Part shown: positions 9,429 through 17,452 of the stretch, piece by piece
How the letters are laid out: the number at the start of each line of letters is the position of its first letter
Numbering within the stretch: position 1 is the first letter of the stretch
Position numbers and translations under genes: made by a program
Notes under the pieces: model-generated
The model's input: the letters and a program-made list of their open reading frames with translations, nothing else
What the model was told of the DNA's origin: nothing
The model's database searches: none
Assembly: GCA_002346535.1 (NCBI GenBank)
Contig: DDZZ01000060.1
Location: forward strand, 1-64,000
DNA length: 64,000 nt
Reading direction: 5' to 3'
From: Opitutales bacterium UBA2995
GTDB taxonomy: Bacteria; Verrucomicrobiota; Verrucomicrobiia; Opitutales; UBA2995

Positions 9429-9447
9429 GCTATTTAGTCTCATTATC
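9429..9447 (+). promoter_or_regulatory. Possible Fur-box-like operator before the fur-suf operon
   Basis: The 19 bases GCTATTTAGTCTCATTATC agree with the E. coli Fur consensus at 13 of 19 positions by my alignment and end immediately before the ATG at 9448. A direct repeat of TCCCTATTG lies around it (about 9367 and 9421). Autoregulation of the downstream Fur-family gene and suf operon would make sense, but the match is modest and the consensus of this lineage may differ. Confidence 0.25.
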
Positions 9448-9906
9448 ATGGAAATAAAAGCAGAATACATGGAATCTCTGAACGAAGCCTTAAACAAGTT
9501 GGGCCTGCGTTCGACACGGCAACGAGAGGTTGTTTATTCAATCGTCGCGGAAGCGAAAGACCACCCCACTGCCGATGAAATTTTTGTCCAATCTCGGCAA
9601 TTGATGCCCGCAATTTCTTTGGCAACCGTCTATAATTGCCTCGAAACCCTGCTAGAATGCTCCCTCGTTCGCCAGGTGAATTTCGAGCGTGAATCGACAC
9701 GCTACGAAGCAAATCTGGAACCGCATGCCCATTTTTATAATGATGAGACCGGACAAGTTATGGACGTCCACCTGCCTGAGAACCTATTGGGCCAGCTCAA
9801 AAATCTGCTACCGGAGTCAACATTCGTGGCCAGAGTGGAATTAAATTTTCGAGGGCGCTTGCAGGACCAAAGCCAGTCATCAGCAATTAATCCCAATAAA
9901 ACATGA
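9448..9906 (+). CDS. Fur/PerR-family metalloregulator
   Basis: A winged-helix repressor of the Fur superfamily. The N-terminal half has the typical LGLRSTRQREVVYSIV helix, DHPTADEIF with a sensing-type histidine, and the recognition helix ISLATVYNCLETL. The metal-binding half has EPHAHFYNDETGQVMDV, where the histidines and aspartate remain but the CxxC of the structural zinc site found in Fur and PerR is absent. Its stop overlaps the sufC start as ATGA, so it is co-translated with the suf genes and very likely controls them in response to iron, peroxide or Fe-S status. The ATG at 9472 is an alternative start. Confidence 0.88.
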   Translation: MEIKAEYMESLNEALNKLGLRSTRQREVVYSIVAEAKDHPTADEIFVQSRQLMPAISLATVYNCLETLLECSLVRQVNFERESTRYEANLEPHAHFYNDETGQVMDVHLPENLLGQLKNLLPESTFVARVELNFRGRLQDQSQSSAINPNKT

Positions 9907-10667
9907 ATGCATTAGAAGTTAACCAATTGAGCGTCAGCATCGACGGTAAGCGGATCCTGAACGAATTTTCGCTCTCATTGCCCAAAGGCGAAGTTCACGC
10001 CATTATGGGGCCTAATGGAACGGGAAAATCCACCTTGGCCAAAGCTTTGGCAGGACACGAAAGCTACATGGTTGAATCAGGAACAGCCACCATGGATGGG
10101 AAAAATATATTAGATCTGGAAGTGGACGAAATATCACGTGAAGGATTGTTCCTAGCCTTTCAATATCCGATAGAGATCCCGGGTGTCACGATTGCCAATT
10201 TTATTCGGGCGGCTCTCAACGCAAGGCAGCCAGAAGGCGAAGATATTGACGCAGTTGCCTATTACAAAGAGCTATATGCTCAAATGGAACGACTCGGAAT
10301 CGATAAGAAATTTACCAGCCGATCCGTTAACGAAGGGTTCTCAGGAGGTGAGAAGAAGCGTTGCGAAATCTTACAAATGGCGATGCTCAAGCCGGCCTAC
10401 TGTATTCTTGATGAGACAGACTCGGGTCTCGACATTGATGCTCTAAAAATTGTGGCTGACGGCGTGAACCATATGCGTAGCGAAGACCGCGGCATTCTGG
10501 TCATTACTCACTATCAACGACTGCTTAATTACATTGTGCCGGACCGCGTCCACATCCTCTGGGATGGCAGGATTGTCAAAAGCGGAGACAAAAGCCTGGC
10601 CCTGGAAGTCGAAGAACGCGGTTACGATTGGATCAAAGAAAGACTAACCGCAGGAGTGGAATCTTAG
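9903..10667 (+). CDS. sufC: Fe-S cluster assembly ATPase SufC
   Basis: An ABC-type ATPase of 254 residues without a membrane domain. It has Walker A GPNGTGKST (36-44), the SufC-specific FQYPIEIPG segment (87-95), signature FSGGEKKR (146-153) and Walker B CILDETDSGLD. SufC drives the SufBCD scaffold on which new Fe-S clusters form in the cytoplasm. It starts inside the stop codon of the Fur-family gene and is followed 14 bases later by sufB. Confidence 0.97.
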   Translation: MNALEVNQLSVSIDGKRILNEFSLSLPKGEVHAIMGPNGTGKSTLAKALAGHESYMVESGTATMDGKNILDLEVDEISREGLFLAFQYPIEIPGVTIANFIRAALNARQPEGEDIDAVAYYKELYAQMERLGIDKKFTSRSVNEGFSGGEKKRCEILQMAMLKPAYCILDETDSGLDIDALKIVADGVNHMRSEDRGILVITHYQRLLNYIVPDRVHILWDGRIVKSGDKSLALEVEERGYDWIKERLTAGVES

Positions 10668-10681
10668 AGAGGAATTTTGTA

Positions 10682-12088
10682 ATGAGTACACAAGCGGCCA
10701 TAGATATTGATCGAGAAAAAGGTAACTTTAGTTACGATACCACCTATGATTATGATGCGGGTATCGGCCTGAATGAAGGCGTCGTAAACTACATTGCCGA
10801 TGTGAAGGGCGAGGATGATTGGGTCCGAGATTTTCGATTAAAAGCTCTCGAAGTTTTCAATTCCAAACCTCTACCAACGAACTGGGCGACTAAAGACCTG
10901 GAGAACATTGATTTTGACAAATTCCGTTATTACCTTTCCAAAGGCCAGGAACCAAGCCGTACTTGGGAGGACGTGCCGGATGATGTGAAAGAAACGTTTG
11001 AACGCCTGGGAATTCCAGAGCAGGAACGTGCTTTTCTTGCTGGGGTTGAGGCCCAATTTGACAGTGAAGCAGCCTATTCCAGAATGAAGGACGAGTTGGC
11101 CAAAGAAGGGGTCATCTTTGTCGGATCAACCGAAGGGCTGAAAGAACACCCCGAAATATTCAAAAAGTTTTTCGGCAAGGTGATTCCGACCGGCGACAAC
11201 AAGTTCAGTGCGCTCAATAGCTGTGTTTTTTCCGGCGGCAGTTTTATTTATGTGCCTCCCGGAGTGAAAGTCCAACAACCACTGCAAGCCTACTTCCGAA
11301 TCAACGCGGAGAATTTCGGCCAATTTGAACGGACTCTCATCATCGCCGATGAAGGTGCGGAAGTCACTTACATGGAAGGCTGCACTGCTCCAAAGTTTGA
11401 AACAACCACCTTACACTCTGCCGTGGTGGAATTAGTGGCCCTCAAAGGTGCCAAGATCCAATACATCACAGTGCAAAATTGGAGCGCCAATGTTTTCAAC
11501 CTGGTCACCAAGCGCGGACTGGCAGAAGAAGATGCCGAAATCAAGTGGATCGACTGCAATATTGGCTCGCGGCTTACCATGAAATATCCCGGTGTCATAT
11601 TAAAGGGTCGCAAAGCTCGAGGAGAAGTCGTCTCCATAGCCCTGGCAGGGGAGGGGCAACACCAAGATACTGGCGCCAAGATGATCCACGCGGCGGACGA
11701 GACGACCAGTAATATCATTTCCAAGAGCATCTCCGTGGGCGAAGGTCGATCCACCTACCGCGGGCAGGTCCACATTCCCAAACATTTGCAAGGCTGCCGC
11801 AATAATACGGAATGTGATGCCCTATTGATTAATGCCAACAGCAGAACAGACACCTACCCGGCCATTACAGTTCGCGGGGATGACAATTCAGTGCAACATG
11901 AAGCCAGCGTTTCAAAAGTGAGCGCGGAGCAAATCTTTTATCTAATGCAACGCGGCTTGAACGAAGGAGAAGCCATGAGCCTAGCGGTAAATGGATTTGT
12001 AAACGACTTGGTAAAACAATTCCCCATGGAGTACAGCGTGGAGCTCAAGCGCCTCATCGATCTCGAGATGGAAGGCTCAGTTGGCTAA
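10682..12088 (+). CDS. sufB: Fe-S cluster assembly scaffold SufB
   Basis: The 468-residue SufB subunit of the SufBC2D scaffold. Conserved stretches include NKFSALNSCVFSGGSFIYVP, VTYMEGCTAP, VQNWSANVFNLVTKR, the RSTYRGQVHI segment and GCRNNTECDALLI, all typical of SufB. The open frame extends to 10628, but the ATG at 10682 follows GAGAGGAATTTTGTA, a good ribosome site, and avoids overlap with sufC. It forms the cluster-building core with SufC and SufD. Confidence 0.97.
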   Translation: MSTQAAIDIDREKGNFSYDTTYDYDAGIGLNEGVVNYIADVKGEDDWVRDFRLKALEVFNSKPLPTNWATKDLENIDFDKFRYYLSKGQEPSRTWEDVPDDVKETFERLGIPEQERAFLAGVEAQFDSEAAYSRMKDELAKEGVIFVGSTEGLKEHPEIFKKFFGKVIPTGDNKFSALNSCVFSGGSFIYVPPGVKVQQPLQAYFRINAENFGQFERTLIIADEGAEVTYMEGCTAPKFETTTLHSAVVELVALKGAKIQYITVQNWSANVFNLVTKRGLAEEDAEIKWIDCNIGSRLTMKYPGVILKGRKARGEVVSIALAGEGQHQDTGAKMIHAADETTSNIISKSISVGEGRSTYRGQVHIPKHLQGCRNNTECDALLINANSRTDTYPAITVRGDDNSVQHEASVSKVSAEQIFYLMQRGLNEGEAMSLAVNGFVNDLVKQFPMEYSVELKRLIDLEMEGSVG

Positions 12089-12109
12089 TGAAAGCCTGAC
12101 AAATAAGTG

Positions 12110-13444
12110 ATGTCATACTCAATGACAGTGAATAAAAAGTCTGAGTTCTTATCGGAGGCAATGTTTGACCACTTCCTTGAACGCCATACAGAATTGCCCA
12201 AATGGCTCGTCCGCCAGAAGAAAAAAAGCTGGGCGGAATACCTGGATTTGCCTGCACCAACCCGTAAGATGGAATCCTGGCGCTTTGCCAATGTGAGGGA
12301 CCTGGGAGTGGATGGGTTCCGCTTGGCCGACCCTGTAAGGGAGCTGGATGCAAATTCACTCATTGAGCAGACGAAATCTATTCAACAAACGGCAGGTAAA
12401 CTCGTGTTTGGCAACGACGACATACTGGCTGAAGAACCCATTTCAGCAGAATTGAGAAGCAAAGGTGTGCTCTTCGAGCCCCTCCAAAGAGCTTTTACCG
12501 ACCACTCGGAGATCCTGGAAGAATTTTTTATGGCCCAGGAGTCAGCTTTGGGTTCCGAGAAATTTACCGCATTACACACGGCACTCAATCGTAACGGAAC
12601 TCTACTTTTTATTCCTAAAAACGTCGAAATTGAACTCCCCATTATCAGCCACTATTGGGCCCAAGGCCAGCAAACAGCAGTATTTCCACATACCTTGGTG
12701 ATTGCCCGAGACAACAGCAAAGTCACCTTTGTGGACGTCTATCGCTCAGCGGAAGTGGATGCAGCGCAACTGGCCTGCGGGGTAAGCACTGTTTACGCGG
12801 ATCCTGGAGCAAAGGTTGAATACCACTACATTCAAAATTGGAATGAAGATTCTCTCTCTTTCAACAGGCTTACAACCATTGCACAACGTGATGCCAACAT
12901 TCGGGCTTATGGATTGAATCTTGGGAGTAAACACGCCCGCAGCGAAGGCCACACTGTTCTCGATGGACCAGGCAGCAAAGCGGAATTGTATTCCTTGGCC
13001 GTGGCTCACGCGAACCAGGAAATCGACCAGAGAACCCTGCAGTCACACAATGCTCCAAACGCACGATCCGACCTGCTGTTTAAGAATGCCCTCCAGAATG
13101 AATCGAAAACCATTTTTTCAGGCCTGATCAAGGTAGCCGAGGAAGCGCAACTGACTGATGCCTATCAAACGAATCGCAACTTGCTGTTGAGTCCAACCGC
13201 AGAGGCCAACTCATTGCCCGGACTGGAGATCTTAGCAAATGATGTCCGGTGCAGTCACGGAGCAACTACGGGTCAGATAGACGAGAACGAACTTTTTTAT
13301 TTGTTGTCCCGAGGTATCAGCAAGCCAACGGCAGAAACTTTACTCGTTTTCGGATTCTTTGAAGAAGTTCTAGGAAAAATGTCCAACGACGAGTTGGCCG
13401 AATTCCACCGGGAACGCGTTCACAGAAAATTTGAACCGGCTTAA
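12110..13444 (+). CDS. sufD: Fe-S cluster assembly protein SufD
   Basis: SufD, the beta-helix partner of SufB. It has the N-terminal P-TRKMESWRF element, the middle TLVIARDNSKVTFVD strand pattern, and the C-terminal core with DAYQTNRNLLLSPTAEANSLP, LEILANDVRCSHGATTGQID and ELFYLLSRGI, which are strongly conserved in this family. The start is either GTG 12107 or the adjacent ATG 12110; ATG 12122 is also possible. It lies between sufB and sufT in the same transcription unit. Confidence 0.95.
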   Translation: MSYSMTVNKKSEFLSEAMFDHFLERHTELPKWLVRQKKKSWAEYLDLPAPTRKMESWRFANVRDLGVDGFRLADPVRELDANSLIEQTKSIQQTAGKLVFGNDDILAEEPISAELRSKGVLFEPLQRAFTDHSEILEEFFMAQESALGSEKFTALHTALNRNGTLLFIPKNVEIELPIISHYWAQGQQTAVFPHTLVIARDNSKVTFVDVYRSAEVDAAQLACGVSTVYADPGAKVEYHYIQNWNEDSLSFNRLTTIAQRDANIRAYGLNLGSKHARSEGHTVLDGPGSKAELYSLAVAHANQEIDQRTLQSHNAPNARSDLLFKNALQNESKTIFSGLIKVAEEAQLTDAYQTNRNLLLSPTAEANSLPGLEILANDVRCSHGATTGQIDENELFYLLSRGISKPTAETLLVFGFFEEVLGKMSNDELAEFHRERVHRKFEPA

Positions 13445-13471
13445 CTCCTTTGAAAATAACGTAGTCAGAAA

Positions 13472-14020
13472 ATGCCAGAGCAAATTGTTTTGAACCGCGA
13501 TGTGGAGGCACGGGCTATTCCGGAAGGCAACCTGATAACACTCCCATCAGGCACATCGGTAACAATCACGCAACAGCTGGGTGGGACCTTTACATTGGTG
13601 TCCCAATTCGGAATGAGTCGCATTGCCGGCGTGGACGCAGATTCCCTCGGGCAAGACATACCGGATTCCGCCAAGGAAAAGATTCAGGAAGCAGCCGAAG
13701 CTGGGCCATTGGAGGATGAATCCATTTGGGGCCAGTTAAAAACCGTCTACGATCCTGAAATTCCAGTGAACATTGTGGACCTAGGGTTGGTATATTCCTG
13801 CGATTCCAACGAGCAAAAAGACGGGACCCACAAAGTAAATGTAAAAATGACTCTGACGGCGCCAGGCTGCGGAATGGGACCCGTGATCGCCGATGACGCC
13901 CGAAGTAAAATAATGGATCTTCCGGGAGTTTTTGAAGCAGAAGTCGAGATTGTTTGGGATCCCCCCTGGAATCAGGACATGATTTCCGAAGAAGGGAAAA
14001 TGATTCTTGGGTTGGTGTAA
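13472..14020 (+). CDS. sufT: Fe-S assembly protein SufT (MIP18/DUF59 domain)
   Basis: A 182-residue SufT-type protein. An N-terminal 75-residue extension precedes a MIP18/DUF59 domain with the characteristic VYDPEIPVNIVDLGLVY and TLTAPGCGMGPVI motifs; the latter cysteine is the conserved reactive residue. The C-terminal VWDPPWNQDMIS motif is also typical. SufT is associated with maturation or carrier functions for Fe-S proteins. It follows sufD by 27 bases. No cysteine desulfurase (SufS), SufE or SufU gene is found in the window. Confidence 0.9.
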   Translation: MPEQIVLNRDVEARAIPEGNLITLPSGTSVTITQQLGGTFTLVSQFGMSRIAGVDADSLGQDIPDSAKEKIQEAAEAGPLEDESIWGQLKTVYDPEIPVNIVDLGLVYSCDSNEQKDGTHKVNVKMTLTAPGCGMGPVIADDARSKIMDLPGVFEAEVEIVWDPPWNQDMISEEGKMILGLV

Positions 14021-14088
14021 AATCAACCTTGAGATAATTCTACCGATTCCACTGGAATTTTTGCTAATACCGGTTTTCATAGTACTCT

Positions 14089-14667
14089 ATGTCTGAAGAA
14101 CAGGAATCAAAAGGCCCTACTCCGCTATCGGAAGAGGTACAAAAAAAATTTTTGGAGGAACGGAAGGTGTTTCTCTGGACCGACGTAAACGAAAAGTCCG
14201 CCAAGGAGGTCACCGAAAGGCTGCTTTATTTAGAGTGGTGTAAGCCAGGTGAGGAAATCACTTTCTACCTAAACACCCCCGGGGGAAGCATCACTGCGGG
14301 CATGGCGATCTTTGATACCATGAAACTGATCACCTCACCGGTAACGGTGGTGGTTACGGCGCTCGCGGCAAGTATGGGGTCTATTTTACTCTGCGGAGCA
14401 CCCAAAGGGAAGCGTCTGCTTTACCCACATGCCCGCTTACTTATCCACCAACCATTGATCCACGGCCGTTTTCAAGGCCCCGCTGTGGATATCAATATCC
14501 AAGCGCTGGAAATGGAGCGCACCCGAGAAGAGTTGAATAAAATCCTGGCCGAAGCCTCTGGCCAAAGCCTGGAAAAGATCACCGAGGATACGGATAGAGA
14601 TTTTTATATGAATGCTGCAGAAGCCATTGAATACGGCCTGGCTGACGCAGTGGTCGAGGGACTTTAA
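14089..14667 (+). CDS. clpP: ClpP-family serine protease
   Basis: The proteolytic subunit of an ATP-dependent Clp protease. The catalytic triad is visible as S95 in TALAASMGSILL, H120 in LLIHQPLIHG and probably D167 in TEDTDRD. NTPGGSITAGMAI is the conserved substrate-strand and oxyanion region. The N-terminus (about 27 residues) is longer and differs from the E. coli propeptide. No clpX or tig neighbour is present. It lies 68 bases after sufT on the same strand but may have its own promoter. Its end overlaps by four bases the end of a small ORF on the other strand. Confidence 0.92.
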   Translation: MSEEQESKGPTPLSEEVQKKFLEERKVFLWTDVNEKSAKEVTERLLYLEWCKPGEEITFYLNTPGGSITAGMAIFDTMKLITSPVTVVVTALAASMGSILLCGAPKGKRLLYPHARLLIHQPLIHGRFQGPAVDINIQALEMERTREELNKILAEASGQSLEKITEDTDRDFYMNAAEAIEYGLADAVVEGL

Positions 14668-14798
14668 TACCCTAAAATCAATTCTTCTGATTCCAACTCC
14701 ATGCCATTTACCAGAATGATTACTTTTTCAACATCAATTCTGAAACACTGAACGAGAGATAGGTATCCCAAGATCAGAATCGCACCATTTAGTTTCAT
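14664..14798 (-). CDS. Small hypothetical protein coupled to crcB
   Basis: A 44-codon ORF whose ATG overlaps the crcB stop as ATGA, a classic coupling arrangement. The product begins MKLNGAILILGYLSLVQCF, hydrophobic enough to touch a membrane, and continues with a polar tail rich in E, L and V. A GGGAGG sequence lies directly before the ATG, with no normal spacing, so coupling rather than free initiation would be needed. No family recognised. It may be a real microprotein or a chance frame. Confidence 0.35.
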   Translation of the reverse strand: MKLNGAILILGYLSLVQCFRIDVEKVIILVNGMELESEELILGY

Positions 14799-15181
14799 CC
14801 TCCCTGAAAAATAAATTTACCAAGCCGTATTCCGGCCCAAACTGCGAGTAAGCAGACAAACAGCGAAAGCGTTATATTGGCAAACGCCGCTCCGATTTGC
14901 CCGGCCTCAAGTTGCTTGACGGTTTGCATCCCGAAGGTCGAAAAAGTCGTAAAGCCCCCACAAAATCCCAAGACAACAAATGCGCGACTGTTTTGCGACC
15001 ATTGTGAAGTGACCAACTCGTGTCCAATCACCAGCCCGATTATTAAACATCCAGCAACATTGGCCAGCAAGGTGGCCCACGGAAACTCACTTTTTATTCC
15101 AGAACCCAACAGGGCCCTCAAAATGGATCCCAAAGCTCCACCGAAACCAATCCAAAATAAGGCAGTCCAGCTCATAACCAT
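14795..15181 (-). CDS. crcB: Fluoride exporter channel CrcB/Fluc
   Basis: A 128-residue four-helix membrane protein. It carries the family signatures GFGGALGSILRALLG near the N-terminus, the asparagine in LLANVAGCLIIG, and GFCGGFTTFSTFGMQ in helix three. Fluc proteins work as dual-topology dimers and export fluoride. The ATG at 15181 overlaps the amidase stop as TAATG, so the two are likely co-translated; ATG 15175 is an alternative. No fluoride riboswitch is visible because the upstream region is coding. Confidence 0.93.
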   Translation of the reverse strand: MVMSWTALFWIGFGGALGSILRALLGSGIKSEFPWATLLANVAGCLIIGLVIGHELVTSQWSQNSRAFVVLGFCGGFTTFSTFGMQTVKQLEAGQIGAAFANITLSLFVCLLAVWAGIRLGKFIFQGG

Positions 15182-16209
15182 TAATTCGGATTCGTAATTC
15201 GATTTAGCGTCTCGTGGTACGTCAGTATCCCATTGGCAATTGCTTCGGCGAGTTGGATTCGCTGACTGATCGTTTTGATACGGCGTGCCTCTTCATAATT
15301 ACTAAAAAATCCACCCTCAACCAAAATGCCCGGGCATTGCAGATCGATCATCATAGAAAAGCGCGCCCTTTTAAGTCCGCGATCGACCCAACCCATAGTT
15401 TTGATTAACTGACGCTGCACATAGAATCCAACCAGCGTACTCCAAGCATCATGGGCATTTGGAGGAAACAGTTTCTTGTCTTCGTCGATCAACCGGCTAC
15501 GCGCAGTCGAAGGCTGGTTTCGAGGGGTAAAAGTGTAAGTTTCGATCCCTTTGACTGATCTTGATTGGACGGAATTAAAATGAAGACATACAAAAAGATC
15601 GGCTTTAACTTTATTGGCAAAAAAAGCTCGGTTTTGATTCTCGACCGTACGGTCAGATTCACGGGTCAGAAAGACCCGGTAACCACGCCGCTCCAACAAT
15701 GTCTTCAGTCGAAAAGCAAGGTCCAAGGTGAAATCTTTCTCAAGCATCCCGAGGCTTTTGTTAATACACCCCGGGTTTTTACCCCCGTGCCCCGGATCTA
15801 TAACAATCGTTCTCAGTTTCCTATTTCCGGTAAACACTTGAGGCGTCAACAAAGGCTTTACGGTTTTATGGTAGTCCTGAGTTGATAAATATAACTGGCC
15901 GCTATGCAAAGCAACTGCGTATCCGAGATAGATCTTGTAATTGTTCAACAGCAAGAGCCGGCTATCCTTTTTGAATCGAACCCTCGTCCAGCGACTGTAG
16001 AGAACTCCTTCCTGGTTGTCCTTGGAAAGCTGATACTTCATGTCCAATTGGCCCGCCACTTTTTCCAGACGGATGTAGGGCTTCTTGAACAAAGTAGCAT
16101 CCGGTCGAGGTAGCGATGGATCAGCCCTCAGCAACGAGAATGCCGAAAGAAATAAAGCCAATTGAATTGCCGAAAGCAGAAAAATGAACGGACGCGCAGT
16201 TGTATCCAT
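15181..16209 (-). CDS. N-acetylmuramoyl-L-alanine amidase (Amidase_3)
   Basis: A secreted zinc amidase that cuts the bond between muramic acid and the peptide stem. Residues 8-29 form a signal-like hydrophobic stretch ending near LLRAD. An approximately 85-residue domain with SRWTRVRF and LLLLNNYKIYLGYAVAL strands follows, resembling a copper-amine-oxidase-N-like binding module. The catalytic domain starts at about 130: zinc ligands H141 (DPGHGG), E157 and H210 (CLHFN), and the catalytic glutamate in ILVEGGFFSN. It lies 25 bases after infC and probably shares its transcript. Confidence 0.9.
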   Translation of the reverse strand: MDTTARPFIFLLSAIQLALFLSAFSLLRADPSLPRPDATLFKKPYIRLEKVAGQLDMKYQLSKDNQEGVLYSRWTRVRFKKDSRLLLLNNYKIYLGYAVALHSGQLYLSTQDYHKTVKPLLTPQVFTGNRKLRTIVIDPGHGGKNPGCINKSLGMLEKDFTLDLAFRLKTLLERRGYRVFLTRESDRTVENQNRAFFANKVKADLFVCLHFNSVQSRSVKGIETYTFTPRNQPSTARSRLIDEDKKLFPPNAHDAWSTLVGFYVQRQLIKTMGWVDRGLKRARFSMMIDLQCPGILVEGGFFSNYEEARRIKTISQRIQLAEAIANGILTYHETLNRITNPN

Positions 16210-16234
16210 TGAATCAGGCTACAACAACCGGAGT

Positions 16235-16834
16235 TTAACCCTCCTTGTCTTCGCTGTGGACCATGTTAAATTTGAAGACACGATCCTTTTCCGGCAGAGG
16301 CGAAATCATTGTGCTAATAATACGGCCCGACAATTTCGGCTCAATATCCTTGTGGCCAATGTGTTGGAGTTCCTCAATGGCCCGATTGATTGTTTCAAAC
16401 CCAAGGTCTTTGTGTTCGTTTTCACGGCCTCTGAACATCAGGGAAAGCTTCACTTTGTTGCCCTTACCTAGAAATTCTTCGGCATGTTTGATTTTAAACA
16501 TGAAGTCATGTTCCTCGATGCGTACGCGAAACTTCACTTCTTTGACTTTACCGGATACGGCCTTCTTTTGCTTGGACTCTTTTTCCTTTTTTGCTTGCTC
16601 GTACATGTATTTCCCAAAATCGAGAATACGGCAAACGGGCGGTCGGGCACTTGAAGATATTTCGACCAAATCCAGGCCAAGTTTCTTGGCAATCTCTAAC
16701 GCCTTCGCAGGCGGCATAATGCCGATCTGTTTTGAATTGGGGCCAATGACCCGAATCTCACGGGCACGGATTCTGTCATTTTTCCGAATACGCGGAACGT
16801 ATTTCCTTCTGGGACGGGAGCCTCTTTTTGGCAT
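16235..16834 (-). CDS. infC: Translation initiation factor IF-3
   Basis: IF-3 prevents premature joining of ribosomal subunits and checks start-codon pairing. The 199 residues show the N-terminal domain (NDRIRAREIRVIGPNSKQIG, then ALEIAKKLGLDLVEIS), the lysine-rich linker and the C-terminal domain (VKEVKFRVRIEEHDF, KVKLSLMFRGRE). It starts with ATG rather than the AUU common in other groups. The usual downstream partners rpmI and rplT are not found; an amidase gene follows instead. About 218 bases upstream are non-coding and probably hold the promoter. Confidence 0.96.
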   Translation of the reverse strand: MPKRGSRPRRKYVPRIRKNDRIRAREIRVIGPNSKQIGIMPPAKALEIAKKLGLDLVEISSSARPPVCRILDFGKYMYEQAKKEKESKQKKAVSGKVKEVKFRVRIEEHDFMFKIKHAEEFLGKGNKVKLSLMFRGRENEHKDLGFETINRAIEELQHIGHKDIEPKLSGRIISTMISPLPEKDRVFKFNMVHSEDKEG

Positions 16835-17052
16835 TAAGCGATAGCCTTGGTTAAATTAAGCAAGAATCCGGTATCAATTCGGGGGCGATTTATAAAAAGT
16901 AGCATAACAATCCCACCAGCCATCAGCTGTTTAGTGTGGGCCTTTTGTCAAACTTTGATACCATGTTGTTTTCCGTTGTTTCAGTCACCAATTGGAAAAG
17001 TACATTGAATTCAAGCAGGAATAATACGGTTTGCAAGCGCATTCACTTTAGC

Positions 17053-17418
17053 TCAAAAACTGAAACTTTCCCCGCAGGAACAGCTGGATTTGGCATTGGG
17101 ATTTTCGAATTTAAATCCTCCAGCTACTAAAGCCTTGGAATAGTCGAGTGTAGTCCCACGCAAATAAAGGGCGCTTTTTGAATCCACAATTACCTGGGCT
17201 CCGGAGGTTTCGACCAGAATGTCTCCTCGTTTCAATTTATTGACAAATTTCAATTTGTAACTGAGCCCGTTGCAGCCACCTCCGGAAATTTTTACCCGCA
17301 GAACACTGTTTTCTGCTTCCTTGTCTAAAAGGGTATTAATTTTTTCAGCCGCCGGGTCGGTGACATGAATCAATCGGTCATTTCCAAATCGGACGCCTTC
17401 TGGGAGGGTTTCAATCAT
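17053..17418 (-). CDS. HesB/IscA-type Fe-S cluster carrier
   Basis: An A-type carrier that receives Fe-S clusters and passes them to target proteins. The three ligand cysteines are present: C49 in ISGGGCNGLSY and C113 and C115 in SSCSCGESF at the C-terminus. The 121-residue length fits ErpA/IscA. It lies in the same window as the sufCBD-T operon but apart from it, on the opposite strand and with its own upstream gap. Confidence 0.93.
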   Translation of the reverse strand: MIETLPEGVRFGNDRLIHVTDPAAEKINTLLDKEAENSVLRVKISGGGCNGLSYKLKFVNKLKRGDILVETSGAQVIVDSKSALYLRGTTLDYSKALVAGGFKFENPNAKSSCSCGESFSF

Positions 17419-17452
17419 ACAACAGCACCAATGTACGCATTTCTGACCAGAA

